44,193 nucleotides of DNA from positions 1-44,193 of IMG/VR virus record IMGVR_UViG_3300046507_000069. One strand, 5' to 3'. The translations under genes were made by a program, and so were the position numbers. The notes beneath the pieces are model-generated. The model ran no database searches, was not told the DNA's origin, and saw nothing but the letters and a program-made list of their open reading frames with translations. This document shows positions 15,977 through 23,306 of the stretch, one piece after another (within the stretch, counting starts at the first letter, position 1; each line of letters opens with the position of its first letter). Source of the stretch: a virus.

Positions 15977-17504
15977 TCGGTGCCTGTGGTTTCATTTGGT
16001 CTCTCACGATGTCCATGCCCTTGGGGCCGAGCTTGTCCATCATCTGTCGGGCCTGCGCGGCCTGTTGAGCGGCCTGCACTTCCTGATCGGTTGCAACCAA
16101 GCCGGCCATGTCGATGCCAAGCGAGGTGCCAACGCGGCTGATGTAGTCGCCGACCTTGAGGTACGTGGCGATCACTTCGGGGCCGAGCGGCTGCAGACGT
16201 TGCAACAGCGTGTCGAGCTTGGTGAGGTCGTGACCACGGCCAAGAGCTTCGAGGCCAGTCGTGATGACCGGACGCACCATGCCCTTCGGCAACGCGGGGA
16301 GCTTCTTCTGTCGCTCCATCTGCCACATGATACGCGTGACGAACGGGAGCTGAAACTCCTGAGACAGGATGCTGTAGACGCCACCGAGTCCATCTTCCAA
16401 CTCGCTTGCGACATACCGAATCTCTTCGGCGGTCACTCGCTCGCCAGATCGCTGGACGCTGGAGTTCAACAGGAAGGCCATGCTGACGCGCTTCTCAATG
16501 CTCTCCATCACGCCTTGCGCGACTTTGAAGTCATTGAACTTCTCCATGTGGAGAACGGTCACGTCATCGGCCTTGCCGGCTCGGACTGCCAAGTTCGGAG
16601 CGTCCTGCACCACCTTCATGTTGGTGGAGCCGTTCGGGTTCACGAGGAAGAGAACCTTCGCAGCGGCTGCAGAGCCCTCGACGATTGCCTGAGAGAGCGC
16701 TTCGAGTGACTTCAGGTCACCGATGTACTCTTCGACGTAGCCACGTCCGTAGCTCTCACCGTCGATCTTCGACCACCTCAGAGGTATCCAAGGTGACTTG
16801 CCAATCGGGTAAGTGCCGTACGAACCGGGGATGATTGCGTCGTGGACTTCTTGATAGACCTTCCAGAACTTGCCGTCTTCGGAGCGCTGCACATGAGTGT
16901 ACAGAGCGCACTTGGCGTTCGGGTCTTTGCTCTCAGCGCCGGCAGGAATGAGCTGGCGAACATGCGGAGGCATCGCGCTGTGCGCCATGTCTTCCTTGGT
17001 GATGATCTCCAGCACGTTGCCCATCGGGTCGCGCTCGATGCAGAACCGGTCGAGACGGAAGAGCTTCATGCCGCCGCCTTCGGGCAGATAGCAGAGAGCG
17101 TTGCCGTCGTTGATCAGATGCTTGATGGCTTCGAACGCGGTGACGCGCATCGCGCCAGCTTCGATCTGGCCCATCACTGAGCGCTCGATCATGCCGAGAG
17201 CCTTCTCGACTTCGGCGCGCATGCCCTCCTGCTTCGTCATCTTGATGAGCGTGAAGTCATCGACCTGAAGACGGAAGAAGGGACTGTTGGGCGGCAGCAA
17301 GGCCAGCAGCAACTTCGCAGCGAGGTTGTTGACGCCGCGTGCGCCGATGCCTTGGTAAGGCGTGGAGAGCTTGGTGAAGCCTGTGTGGCCCTCAGGGGGC
17401 ATCAGGCCGGGAATGGTGAGCAGCGCAGCGTCACGCGCGCGGTCGAGGAAGGGACGACGGGGCGCTTCGAGCTGCGTGTAGCGGCTCGCGGCGGTGTTGC
17501 TCAT
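15960..17504 (-). CDS. Portal (head-tail connector) protein (T7 gp8-like)
   Basis: 514 residues against 536 in T7 gp8. It has the typical early FTKLSTPYQGIGARGVNNLA and KLLLALLPPNSPFFRL stretches, and FLLNSSVQRSGERVTAEEIR in the second half. The portal forms the dodecameric vertex through which DNA is packaged and ejected and nucleates procapsid assembly. It overlaps the gp7.3-like gene by ATGA. Confidence 0.96.
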   Translation of the reverse strand: MSNTAASRYTQLEAPRRPFLDRARDAALLTIPGLMPPEGHTGFTKLSTPYQGIGARGVNNLAAKLLLALLPPNSPFFRLQVDDFTLIKMTKQEGMRAEVEKALGMIERSVMGQIEAGAMRVTAFEAIKHLINDGNALCYLPEGGGMKLFRLDRFCIERDPMGNVLEIITKEDMAHSAMPPHVRQLIPAGAESKDPNAKCALYTHVQRSEDGKFWKVYQEVHDAIIPGSYGTYPIGKSPWIPLRWSKIDGESYGRGYVEEYIGDLKSLEALSQAIVEGSAAAAKVLFLVNPNGSTNMKVVQDAPNLAVRAGKADDVTVLHMEKFNDFKVAQGVMESIEKRVSMAFLLNSSVQRSGERVTAEEIRYVASELEDGLGGVYSILSQEFQLPFVTRIMWQMERQKKLPALPKGMVRPVITTGLEALGRGHDLTKLDTLLQRLQPLGPEVIATYLKVGDYISRVGTSLGIDMAGLVATDQEVQAAQQAAQARQMMDKLGPKGMDIVRDQMKPQAPNGPQG

Positions 17505-17728
17505 TGTGGGATATTCAATCCTACGCCGGCACCAGAGGCGCGGTCGATGCGGAGGCTTGAGGTCCCCTTGCGCTTCGCGGCGAGGGACGCTGCGTCACCC
17601 GAGGGTGTCAGGTCGGATTGCGCCGAGGCTGCATTGGGGTTCGCGATCTGGTCGGGCAAAGGCGCAATGGGCTTCGCGGGTGTCGGCCGGTCGATGCCGA
17701 ACCAGTTGTCTAGGACGGCTGCACACAC
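17501..17728 (-). CDS. Tail assembly / host-specificity protein (T7 gp7.3-like)
   Basis: 75 residues from a GTG at 17726-17728 with the site AAAGG. The C-terminus SSLRIDRASGAGVGLNI follows the pattern of T7 gp7.3, which ends SLSVARSSGGGINI. It also has the same position just before the portal. T7 gp7.3 is a virion protein needed for adsorption or fibre assembly. The rest is Ala/Pro-rich and low in structure. Confidence 0.7.
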   Translation of the reverse strand: MCAAVLDNWFGIDRPTPAKPIAPLPDQIANPNAASAQSDLTPSGDAASLAAKRKGTSSLRIDRASGAGVGLNIPQ

Positions 17729-17735
17729 GGTGTGA

Positions 17736-17921
17736 TTACCTTTGAATGACGGTTTCGTTCTGCTCGGTGAACTTCGCGCGCAGGAAGCGCACGACTTCGC
17801 ACTCGCCGGCTTTGAACCAGACTTGCCGGTCGGACCACTTCAGGTCAGCCGAGCGTTCTGGGAAGGCCTTCTCAAGAGCTTCGAGGAGGTCTGCCGGGAT
17901 GGCGGGGAATGGTTTTTCCAT
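17736..17921 (-). CDS. Small hypothetical protein, first gene of the late block
   Basis: 61 residues beginning MEKPFPAIPADLLEALEKAF, with the site AAGGGAA before the ATG. It is charged and mixed helical and has no motif I recognise. It is the first gene after the terminator-promoter pair at 17945-17998, so it should be expressed with the late genes. Confidence 0.7.
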   Translation of the reverse strand: MEKPFPAIPADLLEALEKAFPERSADLKWSDRQVWFKAGECEVVRFLRAKFTEQNETVIQR

Positions 17922-17944
17922 GAGTTCCCTTGCGGTGTTTGTTC

Positions 17945-17961
17945 CTAGAGGGACGGCTCAT
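17945..17961 (-). promoter_or_regulatory. Phage-RNA-polymerase promoter candidate for late genes
   Basis: The minus-strand sequence is ATGAGCCGTCCCTCTAG. It matches the 17-bp promoter consensus at 13 positions, with the -8 to +1 part (CCCTCTAG) intact. The start site would be 17945, 24 nt before the first late-block ATG. A terminator lies directly upstream, as expected where a new transcription class begins. Confidence 0.7.
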
Positions 17962-17962
17962 C

Positions 17963-17998
17963 GAAAAAATTAGGCAGGGGTAATCTGCCTAATCTTTT
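17963..17998 (-). terminator. Strong Rho-independent terminator closing the middle block
   Basis: ATTAGGCA/TGCCTAAT, 8 bp, with a nine-base loop, is followed on the minus strand by six T residues (17963-17968). The plus strand also has TCTTTTTG after the stem, so it may work in both directions. It separates the nucleotide-metabolism genes from the structural genes. Confidence 0.93.
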
Positions 17999-18007
17999 TG
18001 CTGTCAG

Positions 18008-18103
18008 TCACTTACACTGCAGGCGTTCGTTCACGATGTCGTAAGCCGTCCTGCCGCAGCGCTGGCACACCATTCGCAGCGGCTCCATCAGGTGGCCCTT
18101 CAT
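18008..18103 (-). CDS. 31-residue zinc-ribbon-like protein
   Basis: The frame starting at the ATG at 18101-18103, which overlaps the preceding stop as TGATG, encodes 31 residues. They contain CQRC and a final CK, with a conserved-looking RTAYDI segment between, resembling one knuckle and a half of a zinc ribbon. It ends 10 bp before the terminator. Tiny proteins of this layout occur in many phages; the function is unknown. Confidence 0.6.
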   Translation of the reverse strand: MKGHLMEPLRMVCQRCGRTAYDIVNERLQCK

Positions 18104-18558
18104 CAGGTCACCAGATCGTGGAGCACCGGAGGCTGGTAGAACGGCCCCTTGGCGATCTTGCCCCACGGGTGCCGCTCGATCTCGCCGTTCGGTCCACGCT
18201 TGGACATGTTGGAGGCGTGCACGCGGGCGAACGCTTCCTTGAACACCGCGTCCCCGAAGAGCCCGTCAGTGATCTCCAGAACGCGCTTGATGGCCGCTAC
18301 GGTGGTCGCGTCGACCTTGCCCGGCTTCCCGTCAGGTGTTCGCGAAGCGCCTACGCAGTAGCTGCAGTAGAGCACGTCGCAGGCTTCCTTCAGGAGGTTC
18401 TCCAGCGCAGCCTCGAACTCCACCAGTTCCTCGTTGAGGCCACGGACGTTGGTCTCCAGATCACGCGGTGCGTTGAACGCCCGCATGAACTCAGTGACCA
18501 TCGCCGAGCGCATCTGGTGTCGCCTGGGTGTGTCAGCCGGCTTTGTTTTGGTCTGCAT
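18103..18558 (-). CDS. MazG-like nucleotide pyrophosphohydrolase
   Basis: A start at the ATG at 18556-18558 (site GAGAAGG) gives 151 residues. The all-alpha NTP pyrophosphatase metal-binding pattern is visible: NEELVEFEAA (E-E-x-x-E) followed by KEACDVLYC (E-x-x-D). A C-terminal FARVHASNMSK is typical of phage MazG-like proteins. Enzymes of this family hydrolyse (d)NTPs or alarmones, and in phages they may tune the nucleotide pool. It overlaps the DUF3310-type gene upstream by 26 bp. Confidence 0.8.
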   Translation of the reverse strand: MQTKTKPADTPRRHQMRSAMVTEFMRAFNAPRDLETNVRGLNEELVEFEAALENLLKEACDVLYCSYCVGASRTPDGKPGKVDATTVAAIKRVLEITDGLFGDAVFKEAFARVHASNMSKRGPNGEIERHPWGKIAKGPFYQPPVLHDLVT

Positions 18559-18934
18559 TGCGAGCCTTCTCCTCTTCAAAGGCGATCTTCTTGGTCAGCA
18601 TGTCGCGAGCCTTCTTCAGGTCTTCGATGCCGTTCTTGAAGCGCCAGCGGGACACATACTTGATGACGTTGCCCTCAGTGAACGGGATGTTGTTGGCTTC
18701 GATGTAGGTGAGCGGCTGTATCGTCATCCGCTTGTAGTGGTCGCCGCCGATCTGCACGTCGAGCGGCTCGGGCTTGGTCACTGCCCTGCGCAACAGCGCT
18801 TCAGCTTCGGAGCGGTTCGCTTCAGATTTCGCTTCCGCTACTATGTGACGGCATCGCGCCGCATCGCCGGAGCACCAGCAAGGATGCGCAACAGACTTCT
18901 TGCAGAAGTCACACTTCTCTCCCATCACAGACAC
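18533..18934 (-). CDS. DUF3310-family protein with N-terminal zinc motif
   Basis: A GTG start at 18932-18934 lies 8 bp after AGGAGA and gives 133 residues; an ATG nine bases downstream is the alternative. The C-terminal half has GGDHYKRMTIQPLTYIEANN and then GNVIKYVSRWRFKNGIEDLK, the DUF3310 signature found in many phages. The N-terminus adds a Cys cluster (CDFCKKSVAHPCWCSGDAARC), suggesting a zinc site. The function of the family is unknown, but it often neighbours nucleotide-metabolism genes, as here next to MazG. Confidence 0.85.
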   Translation of the reverse strand: MSVMGEKCDFCKKSVAHPCWCSGDAARCRHIVAEAKSEANRSEAEALLRRAVTKPEPLDVQIGGDHYKRMTIQPLTYIEANNIPFTEGNVIKYVSRWRFKNGIEDLKKARDMLTKKIAFEEEKARNADQNKAG

Positions 18935-19161
18935 GCTGCGTTCTCCTTTCGCCACTTGATGAAGTTTCGGATGTGCATCGCGGTCATCAGGATGTTGACC
19001 GGGAGCAGGCCCCAGAGGCCCTCGTAGATCATGAGGGACCACCAAGGGATTTGACTGAGCAGCCCCAGAGCGGGACCGCTGGTTCGCTTGTTGCCGTACG
19101 CCCACGACGACATGATCGTCATCGCGGACGCGGCGAGCTGGATGCCGTAGGTGACACTCAT
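18925..19161 (-). CDS. Small membrane protein
   Basis: 78 residues with about three hydrophobic segments (QLAASAMTIMSSWAYGN, PALGLLSQIPWWSLMI, GLWGLLPVNILMTAMHI), a GNKRTSGPALGLL loop and a basic C-terminus (RNFIKWRKE). Phage proteins of this pattern are sometimes likened to a fragment of PnuC-type transporters. It overlaps its neighbours on both sides (ATGA upstream). The role is unknown. Confidence 0.7.
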   Translation of the reverse strand: MSVTYGIQLAASAMTIMSSWAYGNKRTSGPALGLLSQIPWWSLMIYEGLWGLLPVNILMTAMHIRNFIKWRKENAACL

Positions 19162-19355
19162 TCGCCGGGCACTTCGATGAATGCCTCAGTGACAAGAACC
19201 TCACCACGGTGACGATAGATGCGGGAGGCCGCTGCACGAGCACGGCCGGCGTGCTGGTAGAGCTTCGCCGTCTGCGCGCCGATGCGCCCGGTCTTCACCG
19301 GGTCACCGTTGCGTAGCAGGACGTAGCCCACCTTCAGCTTGATGGTGGTGTCCAA
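19158..19355 (-). CDS. Small hypothetical protein, TTG start
   Basis: From a TTG at 19353-19355 with the site AGAGG it encodes 65 residues beginning MDTTIKLKVGYVLLRNGDPV. It is basic (AGRARAAASRIYRHRGEVLV) and may bind nucleic acid. It overlaps the end of the exonuclease gene by 22 bp and the next start by ATGA. No family recognised, and the start codon is inferred. Confidence 0.6.
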   Translation of the reverse strand: MDTTIKLKVGYVLLRNGDPVKTGRIGAQTAKLYQHAGRARAAASRIYRHRGEVLVTEAFIEVPGE

Positions 19356-20113
19356 AGGATTGGCCTCTTGTTCTTGAAGTCGAAGTCGCGGGCGCGGAGG
19401 ATGCGAGCAACGCGGGCTTGTGTGAGGGCTTCCTCTTCTCCGAGGCCCTTGCCCTCGTATGCCGCGACTACAGCCTTCCACACGTCGCCCCAGTAGTTGG
19501 ACGGGGACGCATCGGCAGTTGCGACAGCGAGGATGGCTTCGGCTTTCTTCGGGCCAACTCCGGGGAGCCCAGAGTAGCCGTCAGTGCTGTCGCCCATCAG
19601 CGTCTGGTACATATGGCTGACGTTGGCTGCGTCTTCGTCGATGTGCACCACGTCGTCATCGAGCGTGCGGAGATAGAGACCGGGGATGGTCTTCATGTCC
19701 TTGTCGATGGAGACGATGATCTTCTCGCCCTTGAGGCCGGGCCACGTCGCGTAGATGCCCATCACGTCGTCGCCTTCGAGCGTCGAGCGAACGACACCAG
19801 CGAGCTTGCCGATCATCCACTCGCGCACCGGCTTGAGCGCCAGAGGCTTCTTCACGTTGGACCGCTTGCCCTTGTAGCTGGGCAGGATGGCCATGCGCCA
19901 ATTCGGATTGTCGTAGTCGGTGAGGCAGAGCTTGTAGCTGGCCGCATCGAGCTTCGCCATGTAGCTGTCAATCGTATCCTTGATTGCTCGCTTCACGGCG
20001 GTCTCGTCAACGTGCCACGTCCAGTAGCCCGGCTCCCACTGAGTTGCGACTTCGACGGCGCATGAGGCCTTGTAAGCGATCACGTCGCCGTCGATCAGTG
20101 CAATGCGAGGCAT
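19334..20113 (-). CDS. 5'-3' exonuclease (T7 gp6-like, FEN/PIN fold)
   Basis: 259 residues. Metal-binding acidic residues appear in ALIDGDVIAYK, STLEGDDVMGI and VSIDKDMKTIPG, and the helix-hairpin region is GDSTDGYSGLPGVGPKKAEA. This is the layout of T7 gp6 and the polymerase I 5'-nuclease. In T7 gp6 degrades host DNA, removes RNA primers and aids recombination. It overlaps the preceding small gene by TGATG. Confidence 0.94.
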   Translation of the reverse strand: MPRIALIDGDVIAYKASCAVEVATQWEPGYWTWHVDETAVKRAIKDTIDSYMAKLDAASYKLCLTDYDNPNWRMAILPSYKGKRSNVKKPLALKPVREWMIGKLAGVVRSTLEGDDVMGIYATWPGLKGEKIIVSIDKDMKTIPGLYLRTLDDDVVHIDEDAANVSHMYQTLMGDSTDGYSGLPGVGPKKAEAILAVATADASPSNYWGDVWKAVVAAYEGKGLGEEEALTQARVARILRARDFDFKNKRPILWTPPSS

Positions 20114-20223
20114 CAGTCGCGGCCTCGCTTGATCAGGTGTCGACCGTGGTGCGCGATGATGCCCACAAGCATCACCAGAGAGAACGCGCCGCAGCCGTAG
20201 AGGAACTGGTGTGTCCCGGTCAT
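20113..20223 (-). CDS. 36-residue membrane protein
   Basis: The ATG at 20221-20223 (site GGAGCAACTC) encodes 36 residues with one membrane segment (FLYGCGAFSLVMLVGIIAHH) and a basic end (RHLIKRGRD). It is coupled by overlaps to its upstream neighbour (ATGA) and to the exonuclease (TGATG). The function is unknown. Confidence 0.6.
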   Translation of the reverse strand: MTGTHQFLYGCGAFSLVMLVGIIAHHGRHLIKRGRD

Positions 20224-20351
20224 GAGTTGCTCCACTTGTCGATGAACTGCAGGAAGGCCCACACCGACTTGGCGTAGGCCCACAGCCAATGCGCCGAGAA
20301 GCCCACGAAGAAGCACACGGCGATGGCAGCGATGTATTGGACGGCGATCAT
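20220..20351 (-). CDS. 43-residue membrane protein
   Basis: The ATG at 20349-20351 follows GGAGTAACCC and encodes 43 residues with an N-terminal hydrophobic helix (AVQYIAAIAVCFFVGFSAHW) and an amphipathic, Trp-rich rest (LWAYAKSVWAFLQFIDKW). With the next gene it makes a pair of tiny membrane proteins between polymerase and exonuclease genes. The role is unknown. Confidence 0.6.
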   Translation of the reverse strand: MIAVQYIAAIAVCFFVGFSAHWLWAYAKSVWAFLQFIDKWSNS

Positions 20352-20354
20352 GGG

Positions 20355-20585
20355 TTACTCCGCGAGCAATGCCCGAAGGCGTTTCAGTCCCGCAGCAGTG
20401 ACCAGCCATTCACGCCCGTACATGCCGGTGGCAACGCGGGTGGTGATGAGGCCGTCACTTGCTGCGAGGGCGATGATGTCCGCGTTGGTGCGGGCGAAGT
20501 CGCTCTTGGTTGAGAACGGCTTCGTCCACGCACGCTTGAGGACGTCAGTGAGTTTCAGCCCAATTCGAGCCGACCTTGTATTCAC
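20355..20585 (-). CDS. Small winged-helix-like hypothetical protein
   Basis: The frame ends at 20355 and overlaps the 3' end of the DNA polymerase gene. A GTG at 20583-20585 gives 76 residues; no start has a good ribosome site, so the true start could be 15-30 bases further in, near the polymerase stop. The C-terminal part (TSDG-like LAASDGLITTRVATGMYG, then REWLVTAAGLKRL) resembles a small winged helix. Coding status is moderate and the start uncertain. Confidence 0.5.
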   Translation of the reverse strand: MNTRSARIGLKLTDVLKRAWTKPFSTKSDFARTNADIIALAASDGLITTRVATGMYGREWLVTAAGLKRLRALLAE

Positions 20586-22539
20586 CGTCGATGGGGACGC
20601 GCATTGCGTACTTCTCGCCGGCTTTGCGCATTGCCTGTCTGATCGTCTGTCCGACTTCATCGGCTATGTCCTCTCTGGTTTCGTTCTGGAGTTCATCGTG
20701 GATGTGCGCGACGAGCGCCCAGTCCGTAATCCATTCCCATCCACGCATGGATAGGTCGTCATAAGCGATGACCGTGCATTCCTTCGCGAGCACGGCACCG
20801 GCACTCTGCAACAACGTGTTGAGAGCAGCGTGCGCCGAACGTACGAAGAGACGCCGACCATCGAGACCGATCAGACACTTCGAGGATGCAGCCTTGTCAC
20901 CCACAGCTTCGATCAGCTTGGCGAGCGCAGGCAGTTGCTTCAGGAAGCGAGCCTTGAGCATCTCGCCCTTCACGATCATCGCGCAGACGACTGGGTCGAA
21001 TGCACGGCCATCGCGTTCGAGACGCTTCATCGCCCTGCCCCAACGTGCGCGCTGGGTCTCAGGGTAACGCTCGATCTCTTCTGCACTGACACCGACGATA
21101 CCGCCGAGCTTCTCGCCGCCCGCCCCGTAGAGGAAGGCGTAGATGAAGGTCTTCGCAATATCACGGCCGGTCTTCTGCTTGCCGAACACGTTGTAGATCG
21201 TGTGCGGGTTCAGACCGAGCGCCTTGGCGTTGAGCGAGTGGACGTCGCTCTCGTCCTTGGAGCTGCCCTCGACAACGGCCTTGCCGTAAGCCCCGCCGTC
21301 GTATCGCGCCATGTAGTGCGACAGACAACGCAACTCAACGCCCGACAGGTCAACGCCGACCAGCTTGTAACCCTTGCGGGCCACGAAGAGTGCGCGGCAT
21401 TCCTCACCGTACGCGGACCCTACCTTGGGCACCTGTGCGATGTTCGGTTGACTGTGGGTGCACCGTCCGGTGATCGCACCGAGCGTGTTGACAGACGCGT
21501 GGATGGCCCCGCCGCGCTCCAGACGGAGCCACGCTTGGTCACCTTCAGCGAGCTGGCCGATGCGCTTCTCAACGAGGAAGTGATCTGCGAGCACCTTGGC
21601 TTCGGGGTATTCGAGTTTCGACAAGATCGTTTCGTCGACCTTGGGCTGACCACCCGGAGTGAACTCCAGCGGTTGCCATCCCTTCGCCTTCAGACGATCT
21701 GCGATCATCAGTCGGGACGAAGGGTTGAACTCGACGGTGTGCTGCTTGACGAACGGAACGCCCTTCACGTAGCCGCGAGACTTGTTGTTCACCTTGGGGA
21801 TGAACGTCTCCTCGACGACCTGAGGCGGGAACGTTTCCTTCAACGATGCGGCGATCACCAGCCGGCGCTTGACCAACTCGGCGTACAGCTTCTGTGCTGT
21901 GTCCTTGTCGAACGCGAAGCCCCGCCGTTCCATCATCGCGAGGATGGTGGCGAAGCGGTGCTCCAGCTCGACAGCGATGGGGCTGGTCGGAGTGGACAGG
22001 CACTTGTTCAGCAGAGCGAGCGTCACGCGCCCGTCCTGCTTCATGTAGTCGTGCATCTCCGCGTTCCAGCGCACCCACGCTTCGGGGTCCGGTTCGCCAT
22101 TCGACAGGTAGCCGTACTGACCTTTGAGGATACCCAGGCGGAAGCCCCACGCTTCGAGAGCGTGCGAGCCAACGTAGTAGCCGGGATACGTGGTGCCGTT
22201 CTTCGCGGCGAGCTGGCGTGCCCTGTAGTCTGCATCGCGCAGCTCGGGGTACTTCAGCTTCGTCAGGATGATCGTGTCGGTGATCTTCTGGTCGGCGCGA
22301 GGCTTCCAGCCGTGCAGCTTCTCCAGCACCGGGATGTCGTACTTGATGATGTTGTGACCGATCAGTTCGTCGGCCTGTGAGAGGGCATCTAAGGCGCGCT
22401 CGATTGGCTGGTGACCGGGTTGGTCCGCATAGTCGAACAGCTCACCCGTATCTGCGTCCACGTTGACGTGACAGTGTTGACGCGTGACTTCAGCCAAGAA
22501 CCCATTCGCTTCGATATCGAAGACGAGACGTTTCGCCAT
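20545..22539 (-). CDS. DNA polymerase I-family (T7 gp5-like)
   Basis: The ATG at 22537-22539 (site GAGAGGGC) gives 664 residues (T7 gp5: 704). The open frame continues far upstream through a structured leader and the previous gene, which I reject. The exonuclease domain has D8-x-E10 (FDIEANG), IGHNIIKYD and YMKQD (D169). The polymerase domain has motif A GVDLSGVELR (D397), motif B RDIAKTFIYAFLYGA (K463) and motif C VAHIHDE (D615). In T7 the enzyme works with host thioredoxin; I cannot tell whether the thioredoxin-binding loop is kept. Confidence 0.97.
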   Translation of the reverse strand: MAKRLVFDIEANGFLAEVTRQHCHVNVDADTGELFDYADQPGHQPIERALDALSQADELIGHNIIKYDIPVLEKLHGWKPRADQKITDTIILTKLKYPELRDADYRARQLAAKNGTTYPGYYVGSHALEAWGFRLGILKGQYGYLSNGEPDPEAWVRWNAEMHDYMKQDGRVTLALLNKCLSTPTSPIAVELEHRFATILAMMERRGFAFDKDTAQKLYAELVKRRLVIAASLKETFPPQVVEETFIPKVNNKSRGYVKGVPFVKQHTVEFNPSSRLMIADRLKAKGWQPLEFTPGGQPKVDETILSKLEYPEAKVLADHFLVEKRIGQLAEGDQAWLRLERGGAIHASVNTLGAITGRCTHSQPNIAQVPKVGSAYGEECRALFVARKGYKLVGVDLSGVELRCLSHYMARYDGGAYGKAVVEGSSKDESDVHSLNAKALGLNPHTIYNVFGKQKTGRDIAKTFIYAFLYGAGGEKLGGIVGVSAEEIERYPETQRARWGRAMKRLERDGRAFDPVVCAMIVKGEMLKARFLKQLPALAKLIEAVGDKAASSKCLIGLDGRRLFVRSAHAALNTLLQSAGAVLAKECTVIAYDDLSMRGWEWITDWALVAHIHDELQNETREDIADEVGQTIRQAMRKAGEKYAMRVPIDGEYKVGSNWAETH

Positions 22540-22775
22540 TAGATGCCCTCTCTCGGAGTAGCTAGATGTGAAAAGAGCCCACCTCAGTCGATGATCAATC
22601 GACCTATGCTGTTCATTCAGCAGACGCGTATGACGCAGCCCTTGGAGTACGGGCGCGGAGGGACGCGGGCGGTTGTTGGTGATCTGTGATTGGTCGCCCG
22701 AGAGAATGCCGGTGTCAGGTCTCCGGTCTTTAGCTTCCCCACCACGGGGCACTGCTTCTCTCGGGCTAAGGGTAA
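22540..22775 (-). other. DNA polymerase leader, 236 bp without a gene
   Basis: This stretch lies between the bL12-like gene and the DNA polymerase ATG. The frame is open only as an extension of the polymerase. It contains the 71-nt fold at 22696-22766, an inverted repeat GTCGAT/ATCGAC at 22587-22603, and a TCTAG sequence at 22562-22566 that matches only the 3' end of the phage promoter. Right after the upstream stop codon there is ATTACCCTTAGCCCGAG, an 11/17 promoter match whose -10-like part is poor. Confidence 0.6.
22696..22766 (-). ncRNA. Structured RNA element, possible three-way junction
   Basis: A perfect 11-bp stem (GCCCGAGAGAA with TTCTCTCGGGC) closes a 71-nt element. Inside, two smaller hairpins can form on the minus-strand transcript: CCCC-GTGGT-GGGG and CCGG-AGACCTGACA-CCGG. 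The result resembles a three-way junction or a tRNA without one arm. It lies about 155 nt upstream of the polymerase ATG. It may be a translational regulator, an RNase III substrate or part of an origin. I know of no named family with this form. Confidence 0.5.
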
Positions 22776-23279
22776 TCAGCGCGCGTACATGCGCCGAACG
22801 TGTGCCTGCTCGGCGTTCTCGCCCGGCAAACGGAAGTCGTCGATGCGGACCAGCATGTCGAGGGGAGCTTCGGTGATCAGCACCACGGTCCAGTTGACGC
22901 AGCGGAAGCCGAAGTCGACGACATAGACTGTCGGCGAGCACGCTGCACTGGAGTCGAACTCGAACGCCGTGATCGGGCCGCACGTCGTCATCCGGTAGCG
23001 GTCGCCACCGTCCAGCTTCGGAACGTTGCCGCGCGGACGCGGGATGGAGCCGAGCACGCGGTCGGTGTTCTTGCTGTCACGCACTTCCACGCGGCCTGCC
23101 ATCGGGTCGGGCTTGGGCTGCGGTGCGGGGGTCTTCTTGACGTACGGCTCAACCGCCTCCACCCAGTCCTTGGCCTCTTTCAGGCCCATGTGAGTGTGCC
23201 AGCGGAGCGCCTTGATCGCATCGATCTTGCGCCCGGCAGCGGTGTGTTCGAGAACGGTCTTGATATTCGGAATCATCAT
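22776..23279 (-). CDS. Hypothetical protein with bL12-like N-terminal segment
   Basis: 167 residues, ATG at 23279 with site GGAG. Residues 19-42 (IDAIKALRWHTHMGLKEAKD, then WVE) closely resemble the C-terminal domain of ribosomal protein bL12 (typically IKxVRExTGLGLKEAKxLVE), the part that contacts translation factors. A Pro-rich linker (KKTPAPQPKPDP) leads to a beta-rich domain with three Cys. The bL12 likeness is seen in the sequence; the idea that it touches the host translation machinery is inference. Confidence 0.7.
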   Translation of the reverse strand: MMIPNIKTVLEHTAAGRKIDAIKALRWHTHMGLKEAKDWVEAVEPYVKKTPAPQPKPDPMAGRVEVRDSKNTDRVLGSIPRPRGNVPKLDGGDRYRMTTCGPITAFEFDSSAACSPTVYVVDFGFRCVNWTVVLITEAPLDMLVRIDDFRLPGENAEQAHVRRMYAR

Positions 23280-23290
23280 TTAACGCTCCA

Positions 23291-23306
23291 GTGGATAGAT
23301 CGGGTT
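23291..23306 (-). promoter_or_regulatory. 16-bp intergenic element (before bL12-like gene)
   Basis: Minus strand AACCCGATCTATCCAC. It overlaps the TAA of the methyltransferase gene and ends 11 bp before the ATG of the bL12-like gene, leaving just the ribosome site between them. Confidence 0.6.

Noticed and set aside
20747-20762. Copy of the 16-bp element (ATGACGACCTATCCAT) within the DNA polymerase gene
   Set aside because: It lies in conserved polymerase coding sequence far from a start codon and is probably coincidental; not counted among the 13.
22540-22983. N-terminal extension of the DNA polymerase frame to 22983
   Set aside because: It would cover the structured leader and part of the bL12-like gene; the MAKRLVFDIEANG start has a ribosome site and puts the exonuclease motif at the usual place.
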